A stretch of 8,000 bases of DNA. Origin: Planctomycetota bacterium. Lineage in GTDB: Bacteria; Planctomycetota; Phycisphaerae; WQYP01. The position numbers were made by a program, and so were the translations under genes. Shown in pieces: positions 1 through 5,390 of the stretch (positions are counted from its first letter, which is position 1; every line of letters begins with the position of its first letter). Location of the stretch: NCBI GenBank assembly GCA_021828935.1, contig JAJZCU010000081.1, positions 1 through 8,000 on the forward strand, in the 5' to 3' direction. The notes under the pieces are model-generated. The model was given only the letters and a program-made list of their open reading frames with translations, did no database searches and was not told where the DNA came from.

Positions 1-55
1 AGCTTCAGGCCGATGCCCAGCGTGATTTGGCCGCCGTAACTTCCGCCGAGCAGTT
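1..55 (+). repeat. Inverted copy of pheS 5' segment at window start
   Basis: Bases 1-55 are the exact reverse complement of bases 382-436 (base n pairs with 437-n), with no mismatch. Identity stops abruptly at base 56. The copy interrupts the PheS reading frame just after 'RGPE'. Such an exact, short inversion at a sequence end fits an assembly or amplification chimera better than a biological repeat. Confidence 0.9.
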
Positions 56-449
56 CGGGCCCGCGGGCAATGCCAAAACCCATGCGGCCAAAAAGATCGG
101 TCAGGCTGTCAATGGTTTGGGAAATAACATGGACCACGCCCGGCTGATAATCAGTAAAGGCCAGGCGGCCAGGTTCGGTGACGTCCAGGAGCGGCGCCGC
201 CGGGCGCACGGTCGCTTCAAGGGCGGCTTTGCGCGATTCAAAATCCTGCGATAAGCGCTGCTTTAATGCGTTGAGTTGCTGGCCGAAGACGCGTTTTTCC
301 TCTGGCGGCACGGACCGCAGAAAATCCGACGCGGCCTTCAACTGGCCCCTGGTTCCCAAATACTTAATGCGGAATGTTTCCAACTGCTCGGCGGAAGTTA
401 CGGCGGCCAAATCACGCTGGGCATCGGCCTGAAGCTGCTGCAAATCCAT
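1..449 (-). CDS. pheS: Phenylalanine--tRNA ligase alpha subunit, N-terminal part (partial)
   Basis: Alpha subunit of the cytoplasmic alpha2-beta2 enzyme that charges tRNA-Phe with phenylalanine. Only about the first 132 residues are present. They form the N-terminal helical coiled-coil arm that contacts tRNA (roughly residues 1-90, with a PheS-like 'KYLGTRGQLK' stretch) and the start of the catalytic core, ending in 'LFGRMGFGIARGPE', which matches the family's segment before motif 2. True homology stops at about base 56. The frame stays open to base 1, but that part encodes an inverted copy of the gene's own 5' end, not PheS. The start is ATG at 449; an in-frame ATG at 458 is an alternative, and neither has a strong Shine-Dalgarno. 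It lies 95 bases downstream of rplT in the same direction, the classical rpmI-rplT-pheS order. Identity is very likely; the left boundary is unreliable. Confidence 0.88.
   Translation of the reverse strand, partial: MDLQQLQADAQRDLAAVTSAEQLETFRIKYLGTRGQLKAASDFLRSVPPEEKRVFGQQLNALKQRLSQDFESRKAALEATVRPAAPLLDVTEPGRLAFTDYQPGVVHVISQTIDSLTDLFGRMGFGIARGPELLGGSYGGQITLGIGLK
382..436 (-). repeat. Source copy of the 55-base inverted repeat, inside pheS
   Basis: This is the internal partner of bases 1-55. It encodes about residues 5-22 of PheS in a normal context, so it is the authentic copy. The two arms are separated by 326 bases. Confidence 0.88.
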
Positions 450-544
450 GGAGTGCATATCCCGCGAAGTAACATGGCGCAACAGTACCGCGCTTGGGCG
501 CGGCCTTCACAGGCGCCGCCGACCCGCGATTAAATGGAAAAAAA

Positions 545-565
545 TTAGGCCGCTTTGCTCAGGCC
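545..565 (-). terminator. Possible weak terminator or attenuator at the end of rplT
   Basis: On the coding strand the last rplT codons can form a short stem (GGCC and GC paired with GCGGCC, AAA loop, three-base bulge). It is followed by the TAA stop and a run of seven T at 538-544. The stem is short and bulged, so complete termination is unlikely; partial read-through into pheS is possible. Confidence 0.25.
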
Positions 566-916
566 CAAGGCATCGCGCGCCTTGTCGGCAATCTGGTCAA
601 ACGCGGCTGGGTCGGCAATGGCAATTTCGCTTAAGCTCTTGCGGTTCAAATGAATGTTGGCCTTGGACAGGCCCGCAATCAGCTGACTGTAACGCAAACC
701 GCGCATTTGGGCGGCGGCGCTGACGCGCGTAATCCACAACGCGCGGTAATCGCGCTTCTTTTCCTTGCGGCCACTGAAGCGGTTGTTCCCCGCGCGCAGC
801 AGCGTTTCATGCGCTGTTTTGTACAGCTTGCTGCGACCGCCCACAAAACCCTTGGCCCGTTTGAGCAATTTCTTATGGCGCTGCTTGCGGGCGGCGCCAA
901 CACGTACGCGTGGCAT
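545..916 (-). CDS. rplT: 50S ribosomal protein L20
   Basis: Protein of the large ribosomal subunit that binds 23S rRNA early and is needed for 50S assembly. In several bacteria it also represses its own operon by binding the mRNA leader. The 123-residue product starts with the hallmark 'MPRVRVGAARKQRHKK' followed by 'LKRAKGFVGGRSKLYKTA', then 'KRDYRALWITRVSAAAQMRG' and 'GLSKANIHLNRKSLSEIA', covering the basic N-terminal extension and globular C-terminal domain in full. Length is slightly above the usual 117-120. ATG at 916 is preceded by GAGG seven bases upstream. It lies 93 bases after rpmI and before pheS, so it is probably co-transcribed. Seven T residues directly follow its TAA stop on the coding strand. 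Identity is secure. Confidence 0.97.
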   Translation of the reverse strand: MPRVRVGAARKQRHKKLLKRAKGFVGGRSKLYKTAHETLLRAGNNRFSGRKEKKRDYRALWITRVSAAAQMRGLRYSQLIAGLSKANIHLNRKSLSEIAIADPAAFDQIADKARDALGLSKAA

Positions 917-1009
917 GGCATTTCCTCTTCTTTGGATAAATTGTACTGTTCCCGCGGCAATGGCTTCACGCGGTTTTGGCCTAAATTTTCAAATTCTTGC
1001 ACTGTCCGT

Positions 1010-1213
1010 TTACCGGGCGCCGGGGCCTAAAAGCGTCACCATTTTCTTGGCAAATGGACCCGTAAGCGTCGTGGTGCCGCGCAGCCGCCGCCGCCGATTG
1101 CCGCTCTTGTTGCTTTGCAAGTGGCCCTTGTTGTGGCGGTGCGTCTTAATTTTACCAGTGGCGGTGACTTTGACCCGCTTTTTAATACCTTTGTGTGTCT
1201 TGAGCTTCGGCAC
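1010..1213 (-). CDS. rpmI: 50S ribosomal protein L35
   Basis: Small basic protein of the large ribosomal subunit. The 67-residue product begins 'PKLKTHKGIKKRVKVTATGK', the L35 signature, and continues through 'RHNKGHLQSNKSGNRRRR' to a C-terminus ending 'LLGPGAR'. The reading frame is open up to 1264, but homology begins exactly at a GTG codon at 1213, with GGAG six bases upstream. GTG is therefore the preferred start, and the upstream 17 codons are leader. It is the first gene of the leftward rpmI-rplT-pheS cluster; infC, which normally precedes it, is replaced here by a promoter and then divergent queD. Identity is secure and the start well supported. Confidence 0.95.
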   Translation of the reverse strand: MPKLKTHKGIKKRVKVTATGKIKTHRHNKGHLQSNKSGNRRRRLRGTTTLTGPFAKKMVTLLGPGAR

Positions 1214-1243
1214 GTTAGACTCCGGTCGGTTGAATTTTACAGG

Positions 1244-1287
1244 CCCACCGGAAACTGGACACATGCCAGACGCTTCCGCAGCGTGGG
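1244..1287 (-). promoter_or_regulatory. Candidate structured mRNA leader of the rpmI-rplT operon
   Basis: The predicted untranslated leader (about 1293 down to 1214) contains nested complementary segments. CCCAC (1283-1287) can pair with GTGGG (1244-1248). They enclose a hairpin ACGCT/AGCGT with a five-base loop (1270-1284, sharing two bases with the outer arm) and a hairpin CTGG/CCAG with a seven-base loop (1255-1269). This is a three-way-junction-like fold just upstream of the rpmI Shine-Dalgarno. L20 autoregulates this operon through leader RNA in E. coli and B. subtilis, so a similar role is plausible but inferred. Confidence 0.35.
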
Positions 1288-1299
1288 TGAAAACGGAGT

Positions 1300-1328
1300 A
1301 CTATACAGAATTCTAGCCGGATGATCAA
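1300..1328 (-). promoter_or_regulatory. Sigma70-like promoter for rpmI-rplT-pheS
   Basis: Read leftward, TTGATC (1328-1323) and TATAGT (1305-1300) are separated by exactly 17 bases, close to the -35/-10 consensus. The predicted start near 1293 gives a leader of about 80 bases before the rpmI GTG. It is the best promoter-like pair upstream of the cluster. Confidence 0.6.
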
Positions 1329-1491
1329 TGGCCGCGCAAAACGGCGCAAAGGCGCCGGCGCCACGGTAGACTTTACGCGCCGCCTCCCCGGGGCGCCGCT
1401 TCGGGGATCGCCGCCTGCCGCGGCGCCGCTTCCCCGATCTCCGCTTGACGGGCCGGGCTGGCCAGCAGAGTTATGTAAAGGAACCACCGGT
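1329..1491. other. GC-rich structured intergenic segment upstream of queD
   Basis: The segment between the rpmI promoter and queD is very GC-rich. It contains a 12-base palindrome GGCGCCGGCGCC (1351-1362), two copies of GGCGCCGCTT thirty bases apart (1392, 1422), and a nested hairpin in which CGGGG (1402-1406) pairs with CCCCG (1432-1436) around GCCGC/GCGGC (1410-1424). The queD reading frame stays open through it from an ATG at 1321, but the encoded residues (Arg/Pro/Ala-rich) match nothing in QueD, so I treat it as non-coding or leader. No clear promoter for queD was found. Confidence 0.4.
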
Positions 1492-1854
1492 TTGGAAATT
1501 TTCAAGGAATTCAGCTTTGAGGCCGCCCATCTGCTGCCCAACGTGCCCCCCGGCCACAAATGCGCCCGCCTGCATGGCCATTCATTCCGCGTGGCGGTTT
1601 ATGTCTCTGGCGATGCGGATCCACGCCTCGGCTGGATCATGGACTTCGCCGATTTAACCGCGGCTTTTAATCCAATTCTCGACCAGCTTGATCATTATTA
1701 TCTCAACGACATCCCCGGCTTGGAAAACCCCACCAGCGAAAATTTAGCCAAATGGATATGGGACCGTCTAAAACCCGCCCTGCCCGGCTTGTGCCGAATT
1801 ATCGTGCGCGAAACCTGCACCAGCGGCTGCGTGTACACGCCCGAAGATGATTGA
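1492..1854 (+). CDS. queD: 6-carboxy-5,6,7,8-tetrahydropterin synthase (QueD, PTPS family)
   Basis: Zinc enzyme that converts dihydroneopterin triphosphate to 6-carboxytetrahydropterin, an early step in making preQ0/queuosine. The 120-residue product has 'FSFEAAHLL' (first zinc His), then 'CARLHGHSF', which carries the catalytic Cys and two zinc His in the C-x3-H-G-H spacing typical of QueD. It also has 'LDHYYLND' (catalytic His/Asp region), '[12 protein letters not shown]' and 'VRETCTSGC' with the substrate-binding Glu. The frame is open from an ATG at 1321 (177 residues), but family homology starts at a TTG codon at 1492, with AAGGA nine bases upstream, giving the normal QueD length. I prefer TTG. 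No other queuosine genes are in view. It diverges from rpmI. A pterin-synthesis PTPS is less likely given the Cys-motif spacing. Confidence 0.88.
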   Translation: MEIFKEFSFEAAHLLPNVPPGHKCARLHGHSFRVAVYVSGDADPRLGWIMDFADLTAAFNPILDQLDHYYLNDIPGLENPTSENLAKWIWDRLKPALPGLCRIIVRETCTSGCVYTPEDD

Positions 1855-1875
1855 AAGATGAACACCAACGGCCAA

Positions 1876-1915
1876 CCCGGCGGGCCTTATAGACGCGCCG
1901 GGCGCAGAAATTTTT
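1876..1915 (+). terminator. Possible rho-independent terminator after queD
   Basis: CCCGGCG (1876-1882) pairs perfectly with CGCCGGG (1896-1902) around a 13-base loop, 22 bases past the queD stop. The T run (1911-1915) starts eight bases after the stem, farther than ideal, so strength is uncertain. Confidence 0.4.
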
Positions 1916-2211
1916 CACCCCAAACGGTCATGACCGTTGGCGACGCCAGCGCTGACTCCGTTGCCATTGGATAACGCGCCGGTCTTGGACGGCGCGGCTG
2001 CGGCTGGCTTCTTTTCGGGCACGCGGCGGTCCATGGTGATGTTTTCCACGCCGCGGATATACTGGTTTTTCCACGTCCAGCATTCGCCGGTGTGGTCGTC
2101 GAATACCACCCACAAAAGGTCAAAGTCCGGCCCGTAGTCGATGACGATCACAGCTTGGCCCTTACCCTTTGGTGTTTCTACCGGAATGGGGGGATTTAAC
2201 TGTACCAGCAT
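1915..2211 (-). CDS. Small hypothetical protein (98 residues)
   Basis: I do not recognise this protein. The first 62 residues look like a compact soluble domain: 'LNPPIPVETPKGKGQAVIV' then 'IDYGPDFDLLWVVFDDHTG' and 'ECWTWKNQYIRGVENITM'. It is rich in hydrophobic strands and aromatics, with an acidic patch and a single Cys in 'ECWTW'. Residues 63-98 are Ala/Gly/Ser/Asn-rich and probably disordered. No signal peptide or membrane segment is visible. The frame is open to a possible start at 2274, but ATG at 2211 has GGAGG ten bases upstream and gives a sensible N-terminus, so I prefer it. It lies 171 bases downstream of hemB in the same direction; a functional link is not evident. The structured-looking domain and ribosome site make it likely real. 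Confidence 0.65.
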   Translation of the reverse strand: MLVQLNPPIPVETPKGKGQAVIVIDYGPDFDLLWVVFDDHTGECWTWKNQYIRGVENITMDRRVPEKKPAAAAPSKTGALSNGNGVSAGVANGHDRLG

Positions 2212-2382
2212 TCCAAAAACGCCTCCGTAAATGATGACGCAATTGTCCACAATCCAATGCACACGGCGCGCCACGCTACTCTAAGACAAGCGCTGGCCGG
2301 TAATTTGCGGAAAAACGCGTCGTGCGGCCAAATTGACATAGGCCACCACCGGATCGTAAATGCGCGAAAGCGGAGGCTCCGG

Positions 2383-3381
2383 TCACACCCATCCGACCAG
2401 GTCGGCCGCATAGTACGTCATGATAAACGCCGTCCCGGCGCGCTTAAATGCATGCATGGTTTCCAGAACCACCGCCTTTTCATCAATCCAACCAGCCGCC
2501 GCCGCCGCTTTGGTCATCGCGTACTCGCCGCTTACATGATAAACGCCGCAGGGCACCGGCAGTTCCGCCGCAACGCGCGCCAGGATGTCCAAATACGGCA
2601 GGCCGGGCTTTACCATCACCAAGTCCGCGCCCTGTGCCACGTCGAGCTTGGCTTCATATAGAGCCTCCGTAACTGAGCGGCGAAAATCCATCTGGTAGCC
2701 CCGCCGGTCTCCCATCTGTGGCGGAGATTCAGCGGCGTCGCGGAACGGACCATAAAAACTGCTCGCATACTTCACCGCATAACTCAGGATGGGCAACTCC
2801 CGGTAACCCGCGGCATCGAGCCCCGCCCTGATGGCCCCCACGGCCCCGTCCATCATCGCCGACGGCGCAACGACATCCGCCCCCTGTCTGGCGTGCAAGA
2901 CCGCCTGTTCGGCCAGCAACCGAATCGCTGCATCATTATCCACCGTGGGAACGGCTGTCCCGCCGGTGGTCAGCGGGCCACAATGGCCATGGTCAGTATA
3001 TTCGCAATAACACAGATCGGTGATCGCCAGCATATCGATGCCGCTATCGCGCAATGCCCGCAGCGTCTGGCAAACGGCATTTTCCGGATCATGTGCATGC
3101 GAGCCCAGTGAATCTTTGGCCGATGCGTCGGTCACGCCAAACAGAATGCAGCTTTGCACACCGCGTGCGGCGAGTTCTTTTAGCCACGAAAGTGCCGTAT
3201 CGGGTGAAAATTGGTACTGGCCCGGCATGCTGCCAATTGGCTGCCGGATATTCCTGCCCGGTCGTACAAATATTGGCTGAATGAAATCACTGCGGCTTAA
3301 GCGGCTTTGGCTTACCATTTCCCGCAAAATTGGATTTAATCGTAGTCTGCGTGGGCGGATAAGCGGGGGCTGGGGTTCCAT
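2383..3381 (-). CDS. hemB: Porphobilinogen synthase (delta-aminolevulinic acid dehydratase)
   Basis: Cytoplasmic enzyme that condenses two 5-aminolevulinate molecules to porphobilinogen, the second common step of tetrapyrrole (haem) synthesis. The 332-residue product spans the whole TIM-barrel family. It shows 'DFIQPIFVRPG' near the N-terminus and 'ITDLCYCEYTDHGHCG' (about 120-135), with Cys124, Cys126 and Cys134 forming the catalytic zinc site. Further on are 'VAPSAMMDGAVGAIR', 'LSYAVKYASSFYGPFRDA' with Schiff-base Lys204, 'MVKPGLPYLDI' with Schiff-base Lys258, and 'GVYHVSGEYAM'. The three cysteines mark it as the zinc-dependent type, not the Asp-rich magnesium type. ATG at 3381 has a modest GGGA upstream. 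It is divergent from the kinase gene. No other haem genes are in the window. Identity is secure. Confidence 0.97.
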   Translation of the reverse strand: MEPQPPLIRPRRLRLNPILREMVSQSRLSRSDFIQPIFVRPGRNIRQPIGSMPGQYQFSPDTALSWLKELAARGVQSCILFGVTDASAKDSLGSHAHDPENAVCQTLRALRDSGIDMLAITDLCYCEYTDHGHCGPLTTGGTAVPTVDNDAAIRLLAEQAVLHARQGADVVAPSAMMDGAVGAIRAGLDAAGYRELPILSYAVKYASSFYGPFRDAAESPPQMGDRRGYQMDFRRSVTEALYEAKLDVAQGADLVMVKPGLPYLDILARVAAELPVPCGVYHVSGEYAMTKAAAAAGWIDEKAVVLETMHAFKRAGTAFIMTYYAADLVGWV

Positions 3382-3428
3382 GAATCTGTCCCTGAATGTT
3401 TGACGGTCGCATCATGTTGCGTCCCAAA

Positions 3429-3458
3429 AGAATAATCTTGCATCGGCCTGCGGTGCAA
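3429..3458 (-). promoter_or_regulatory. Candidate hemB promoter
   Basis: Read leftward, TTGCAC (3458-3453) and TATTCT (3434-3429) are 18 bases apart, giving a start near 3422 and a leader of about 40 bases to the hemB ATG. It overlaps the opposing kinase promoter. Confidence 0.4.
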
Positions 3459-3465
3459 CTATACT
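3438..3465 (+). promoter_or_regulatory. Candidate promoter of the histidine kinase gene
   Basis: TTGCAT (3438-3443) and TATACT (3460-3465) are 16 bases apart, a reasonable sigma70-like pair. The predicted start near 3472 gives a leader of about 65 bases. It interleaves with the leftward hemB promoter. Confidence 0.45.
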
Positions 3466-3536
3466 GCTATAGCCCTTTTGACGATGAATCTGCGCGCGGC
3501 GCGGTCCGCCATAAAGGCATTGTGTCTGAGTAGTAT

Positions 3537-4676
3537 ATGGCACAGGTTCCTGATTCGTTCGCACGCACCCTGGTCGCCGCAGACGCGTCCGGCCCGGGTG
3601 GCGATGTCTCTGAATTTTTCCGACAGGCTATTTTGCACGCCGGCGTGGGCGTTATTCTGCTGAACCCGCACGGAATTATTCAAACCGTCAACGCCACCGC
3701 ACACCGCCTGCTGGCATTGCGGGGCGACGAGGCCCTGGGCAAGCCCCTGGAAACGCTGTGCGCCCATGAGTACCAGCCGCTGGTAAGCCGCGCCCTGCAC
3801 CGCACGCTGCAACAACATTCTGTGAACCATGTTGACATTGCCTTTGTTCCCCCCGGCGGCCTGGGGCTGGCCCATCTGGGGCTGACAATTTCTATTATAA
3901 AAAACGACCTCGACGCATGCGTCGGCGCCGCCGTCTGGGTGCGCGACATCTCCAGCAGCAAGGAAATTGAGTCCCACCTGAACCGTTCAGCCCACATGGC
4001 TTCACTGGGTACGCTGGCCGCGGGCCTGGCCCATCACTTTAACAACATTGTGTGCAGCATGAGCACCATGGTGGACATGGCCCTGACCACCGAAGATTCC
4101 GGCGACATCCGCCGGGCCCTTACCATGAGCGCCGAAGCCGCGGGTCGCATCAGCTTCATCACCCAAAGCCTGGTGGGCTTTTCGGCGTGCGAACAGGAAT
4201 GCGCCGACCTCTCAGACTTAACTGAAGTGATTTTGCACTTTGCCGACACCGTTGAACCAACTCTCTCGCGCACCGGCATTTATTTACAGCTTGATCTTTC
4301 CGCGCAACGCATGATCGCCGTGCCCCGGCGACTGTTCACGCAGGTGCTGCACCATTTGTTAAGCAATGCCCAGGACGCCATCGCCCTGCGCAAGGCCCCC
4401 GAACCGGTCATCGCCATTCGCACCCGCAGCCAGAATAATGAAGTGATGCTGCAATTCTGCGACACCGGCATAGGCATCGCCCCGGAGCATCTTCCGCGCG
4501 TATTTGATCCCTTTTTTACCACCAAAGGAGTGGTCTGCGGCGGCAGCGGTTCCCACCCCGGCCTGGGTTTGACCTTGGTGCATAGCGCGGTGATGGATTT
4601 GGGCGGCCACGTCTGGGCCGACAACGGCAGTGGCCGCGGCGCCACCATCAACATGCTGCTGCCGGGCGAATGTTAA
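3537..4676 (+). CDS. Soluble PAS-domain sensor histidine kinase (NtrB-like)
   Basis: A 379-residue two-component kinase without signal peptide or membrane segment, so it senses a cytoplasmic cue. A PAS domain spans about residues 25-140 ('GVGVILLNPHGIIQTVN', 'AAVWVRDIS'). The dimerisation/phosphoacceptor segment follows, with 'LAAGLAHHFNN' placing the phospho-His at His166. The ATPase domain has the N box 'HHLLSNAQDAI' (Asn277), G1 'DTGIGI' (309-314), F box 'FDPFFTTK' (323-330) and G2 'GLGLTL' (342-347). It ends after 'GATINMLLPGEC', with no receiver domain. The residue after the phospho-His is His instead of the usual Glu/Asp. An in-frame TAG lies two codons before the ATG at 3537, which limits the start; only weak ribosome-site character precedes it. 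No response regulator is present, so it is an orphan here. Its ligand cannot be inferred. Confidence 0.9.
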   Translation: MAQVPDSFARTLVAADASGPGGDVSEFFRQAILHAGVGVILLNPHGIIQTVNATAHRLLALRGDEALGKPLETLCAHEYQPLVSRALHRTLQQHSVNHVDIAFVPPGGLGLAHLGLTISIIKNDLDACVGAAVWVRDISSSKEIESHLNRSAHMASLGTLAAGLAHHFNNIVCSMSTMVDMALTTEDSGDIRRALTMSAEAAGRISFITQSLVGFSACEQECADLSDLTEVILHFADTVEPTLSRTGIYLQLDLSAQRMIAVPRRLFTQVLHHLLSNAQDAIALRKAPEPVIAIRTRSQNNEVMLQFCDTGIGIAPEHLPRVFDPFFTTKGVVCGGSGSHPGLGLTLVHSAVMDLGGHVWADNGSGRGATINMLLPGEC

Positions 4677-5177
4677 GCAAATTCGCGCGGCGCCGTATGA
4701 CATATTTTTCCATCGGGGCCATGGCGCCACGCACAGCAATAACTCTACATTACACGCGCCGCCATGATCCGCCACGGCAACACCAACTCCAACTCCAGTC
4801 GCCCAAATCCCCACGCCCTTTCCTCACTCGTCGTCTCAGCGTTCTTCGCGCCTCAGCGTTTTATTTTACCTTCAGCAGCAGGTGCCGATGGCCAATTTAT
4901 CCGCGCCGGCCACCAACGTGTCAGTCCACGTCGCGTACCGTATACACAAGGGGTGCGTGGCGTTTCCACCACGTTATCGGGCGAAAATTGCCTGGTCAGT
5001 GATGCCGCAATACCACGCCGCTGGCGTGGCGCGGATTCCGCATGTTCTTCCGTTGCATTTTCACAACGCCAAGGCGCCATCGCGTCGGGTATGCGGGGCA
5101 GAAGACCCGCAAAAACATAAGCAATTCCAGCCCGTTTCACAAAATTTCTCGCGTTTCGGCGGTGGTGCGCCAGGTTT
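4677..5177. other. About 500 bases without a convincing gene
   Basis: Several frames are open here (rightward 4764-5120 and 4882-5394, leftward 4853-5140). Their translations are Arg/Pro/Ser-rich without recognisable motifs, and no frame has a good ribosome site, so I do not call them. The stretch holds a pair of CTCAGCGTT copies 17 bases apart (4835, 4852) and a perfect stem CCACGCC-GCT-GGCGTGG (5013-5029). It also holds a stem GCGGG/CCCGC (5093-5110) followed by five A. It may be decayed coding sequence, an intergenic repeat, or an unrecognised RNA. Confidence 0.4.
4835..4860. repeat. Short direct repeat (CTCAGCGTT twice)
   Basis: CTCAGCGTT occurs at 4835-4843 and 4852-4860 inside two imperfect 17-base units beginning CGTCTCAGCG and CGCCTCAGCG. 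It resembles CTNTGCGT/CTCAGCGT-type intergenic repeats that I recall from several environmental bacteria, but membership cannot be shown from one locus. Confidence 0.35.
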
Positions 5178-5216
5178 TGCTACTATCCGGGCACAGCCTT
5201 TGTTGTTGAAGGCTGT
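5178..5216 (+). promoter_or_regulatory. Candidate extended -10 promoter and leader hairpin before the small ORF
   Basis: TGC directly precedes TACTAT (5181-5186), the extended -10 pattern, with no clear -35. Just downstream, ACAGCCTT (5193-5200) pairs perfectly with AAGGCTGT (5209-5216) around an eight-base loop. This puts an 8-bp hairpin at or near the 5' end of the transcript, about 30 bases before the ATG. A 5' hairpin of this sort may stabilise the mRNA. Function is inferred. Confidence 0.35.
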
Positions 5217-5245
5217 ATCCGAATTATGTTGCCGGAGGGAAAAAA

Positions 5246-5335
5246 ATGGCCGCTATTGTCAACGATCTTCTGACCCCCAAAAAAATCAAAGTGGCGCTCT
5301 TGGTTCTGCTGACGTTCGCGGCCATGGCCCTGTGA
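5246..5335 (+). CDS. Putative 29-residue membrane-type small protein
   Basis: A short ORF whose ATG is preceded by GGAGG seven bases upstream, the strongest ribosome site in this part of the window. The product begins 'MAAIVNDLLTPKKIK' and then has 14 hydrophobic residues ('VALLVLLTFAAMAL') to its end. It resembles either a minimal single-pass membrane peptide, lysines on the cytoplasmic side, or the beginning of a signal peptide whose mature part has been lost. No downstream continuation in another frame looks like a mature protein. It sits alone between the kinase and fur, convergent with fur (stops 55 bases apart). No family is recognised. I rate it plausible because of the ribosome site and leader hairpin, not because of homology. 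Confidence 0.45.
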   Translation: MAAIVNDLLTPKKIKVALLVLLTFAAMAL

Positions 5336-5390
5336 GTATCCCCCAAACCAAGGCCTGGGTAATATCCCTGGCGATGGCGTGGGTGTATTC

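Noticed and set aside
765..1316. 183-codon rightward ORF opposite rplT and rpmI
   Set aside because: Antisense to two certain ribosomal genes; its translation has no motif and no ribosome site.
1329..1491. preQ1 riboswitch upstream of queD
   Set aside because: The segment is a GC-rich hairpin with no preQ1-I type A-rich tail or pseudoknot pattern that I can see.
2257..2661. 134-codon rightward ORF opposite the 3' end of hemB
   Set aside because: Complement of conserved hemB coding sequence; composition is a frame shadow.
3459..3977. 172-codon leftward ORF opposite the kinase PAS domain
   Set aside because: It mirrors the kinase in the complementary frame and lacks any family signature.
4923..5110. 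tmRNA, SRP RNA or c-di-GMP riboswitch in the kinase-downstream gap
   Set aside because: Short resemblances (TCCACCA, GGTCA) lack the flanking conserved elements of any of these RNAs.
4853..5140. 95-codon leftward ORF
   Set aside because: No recognisable motif, no Shine-Dalgarno and unusual composition; kept only as part of the unassigned gap.
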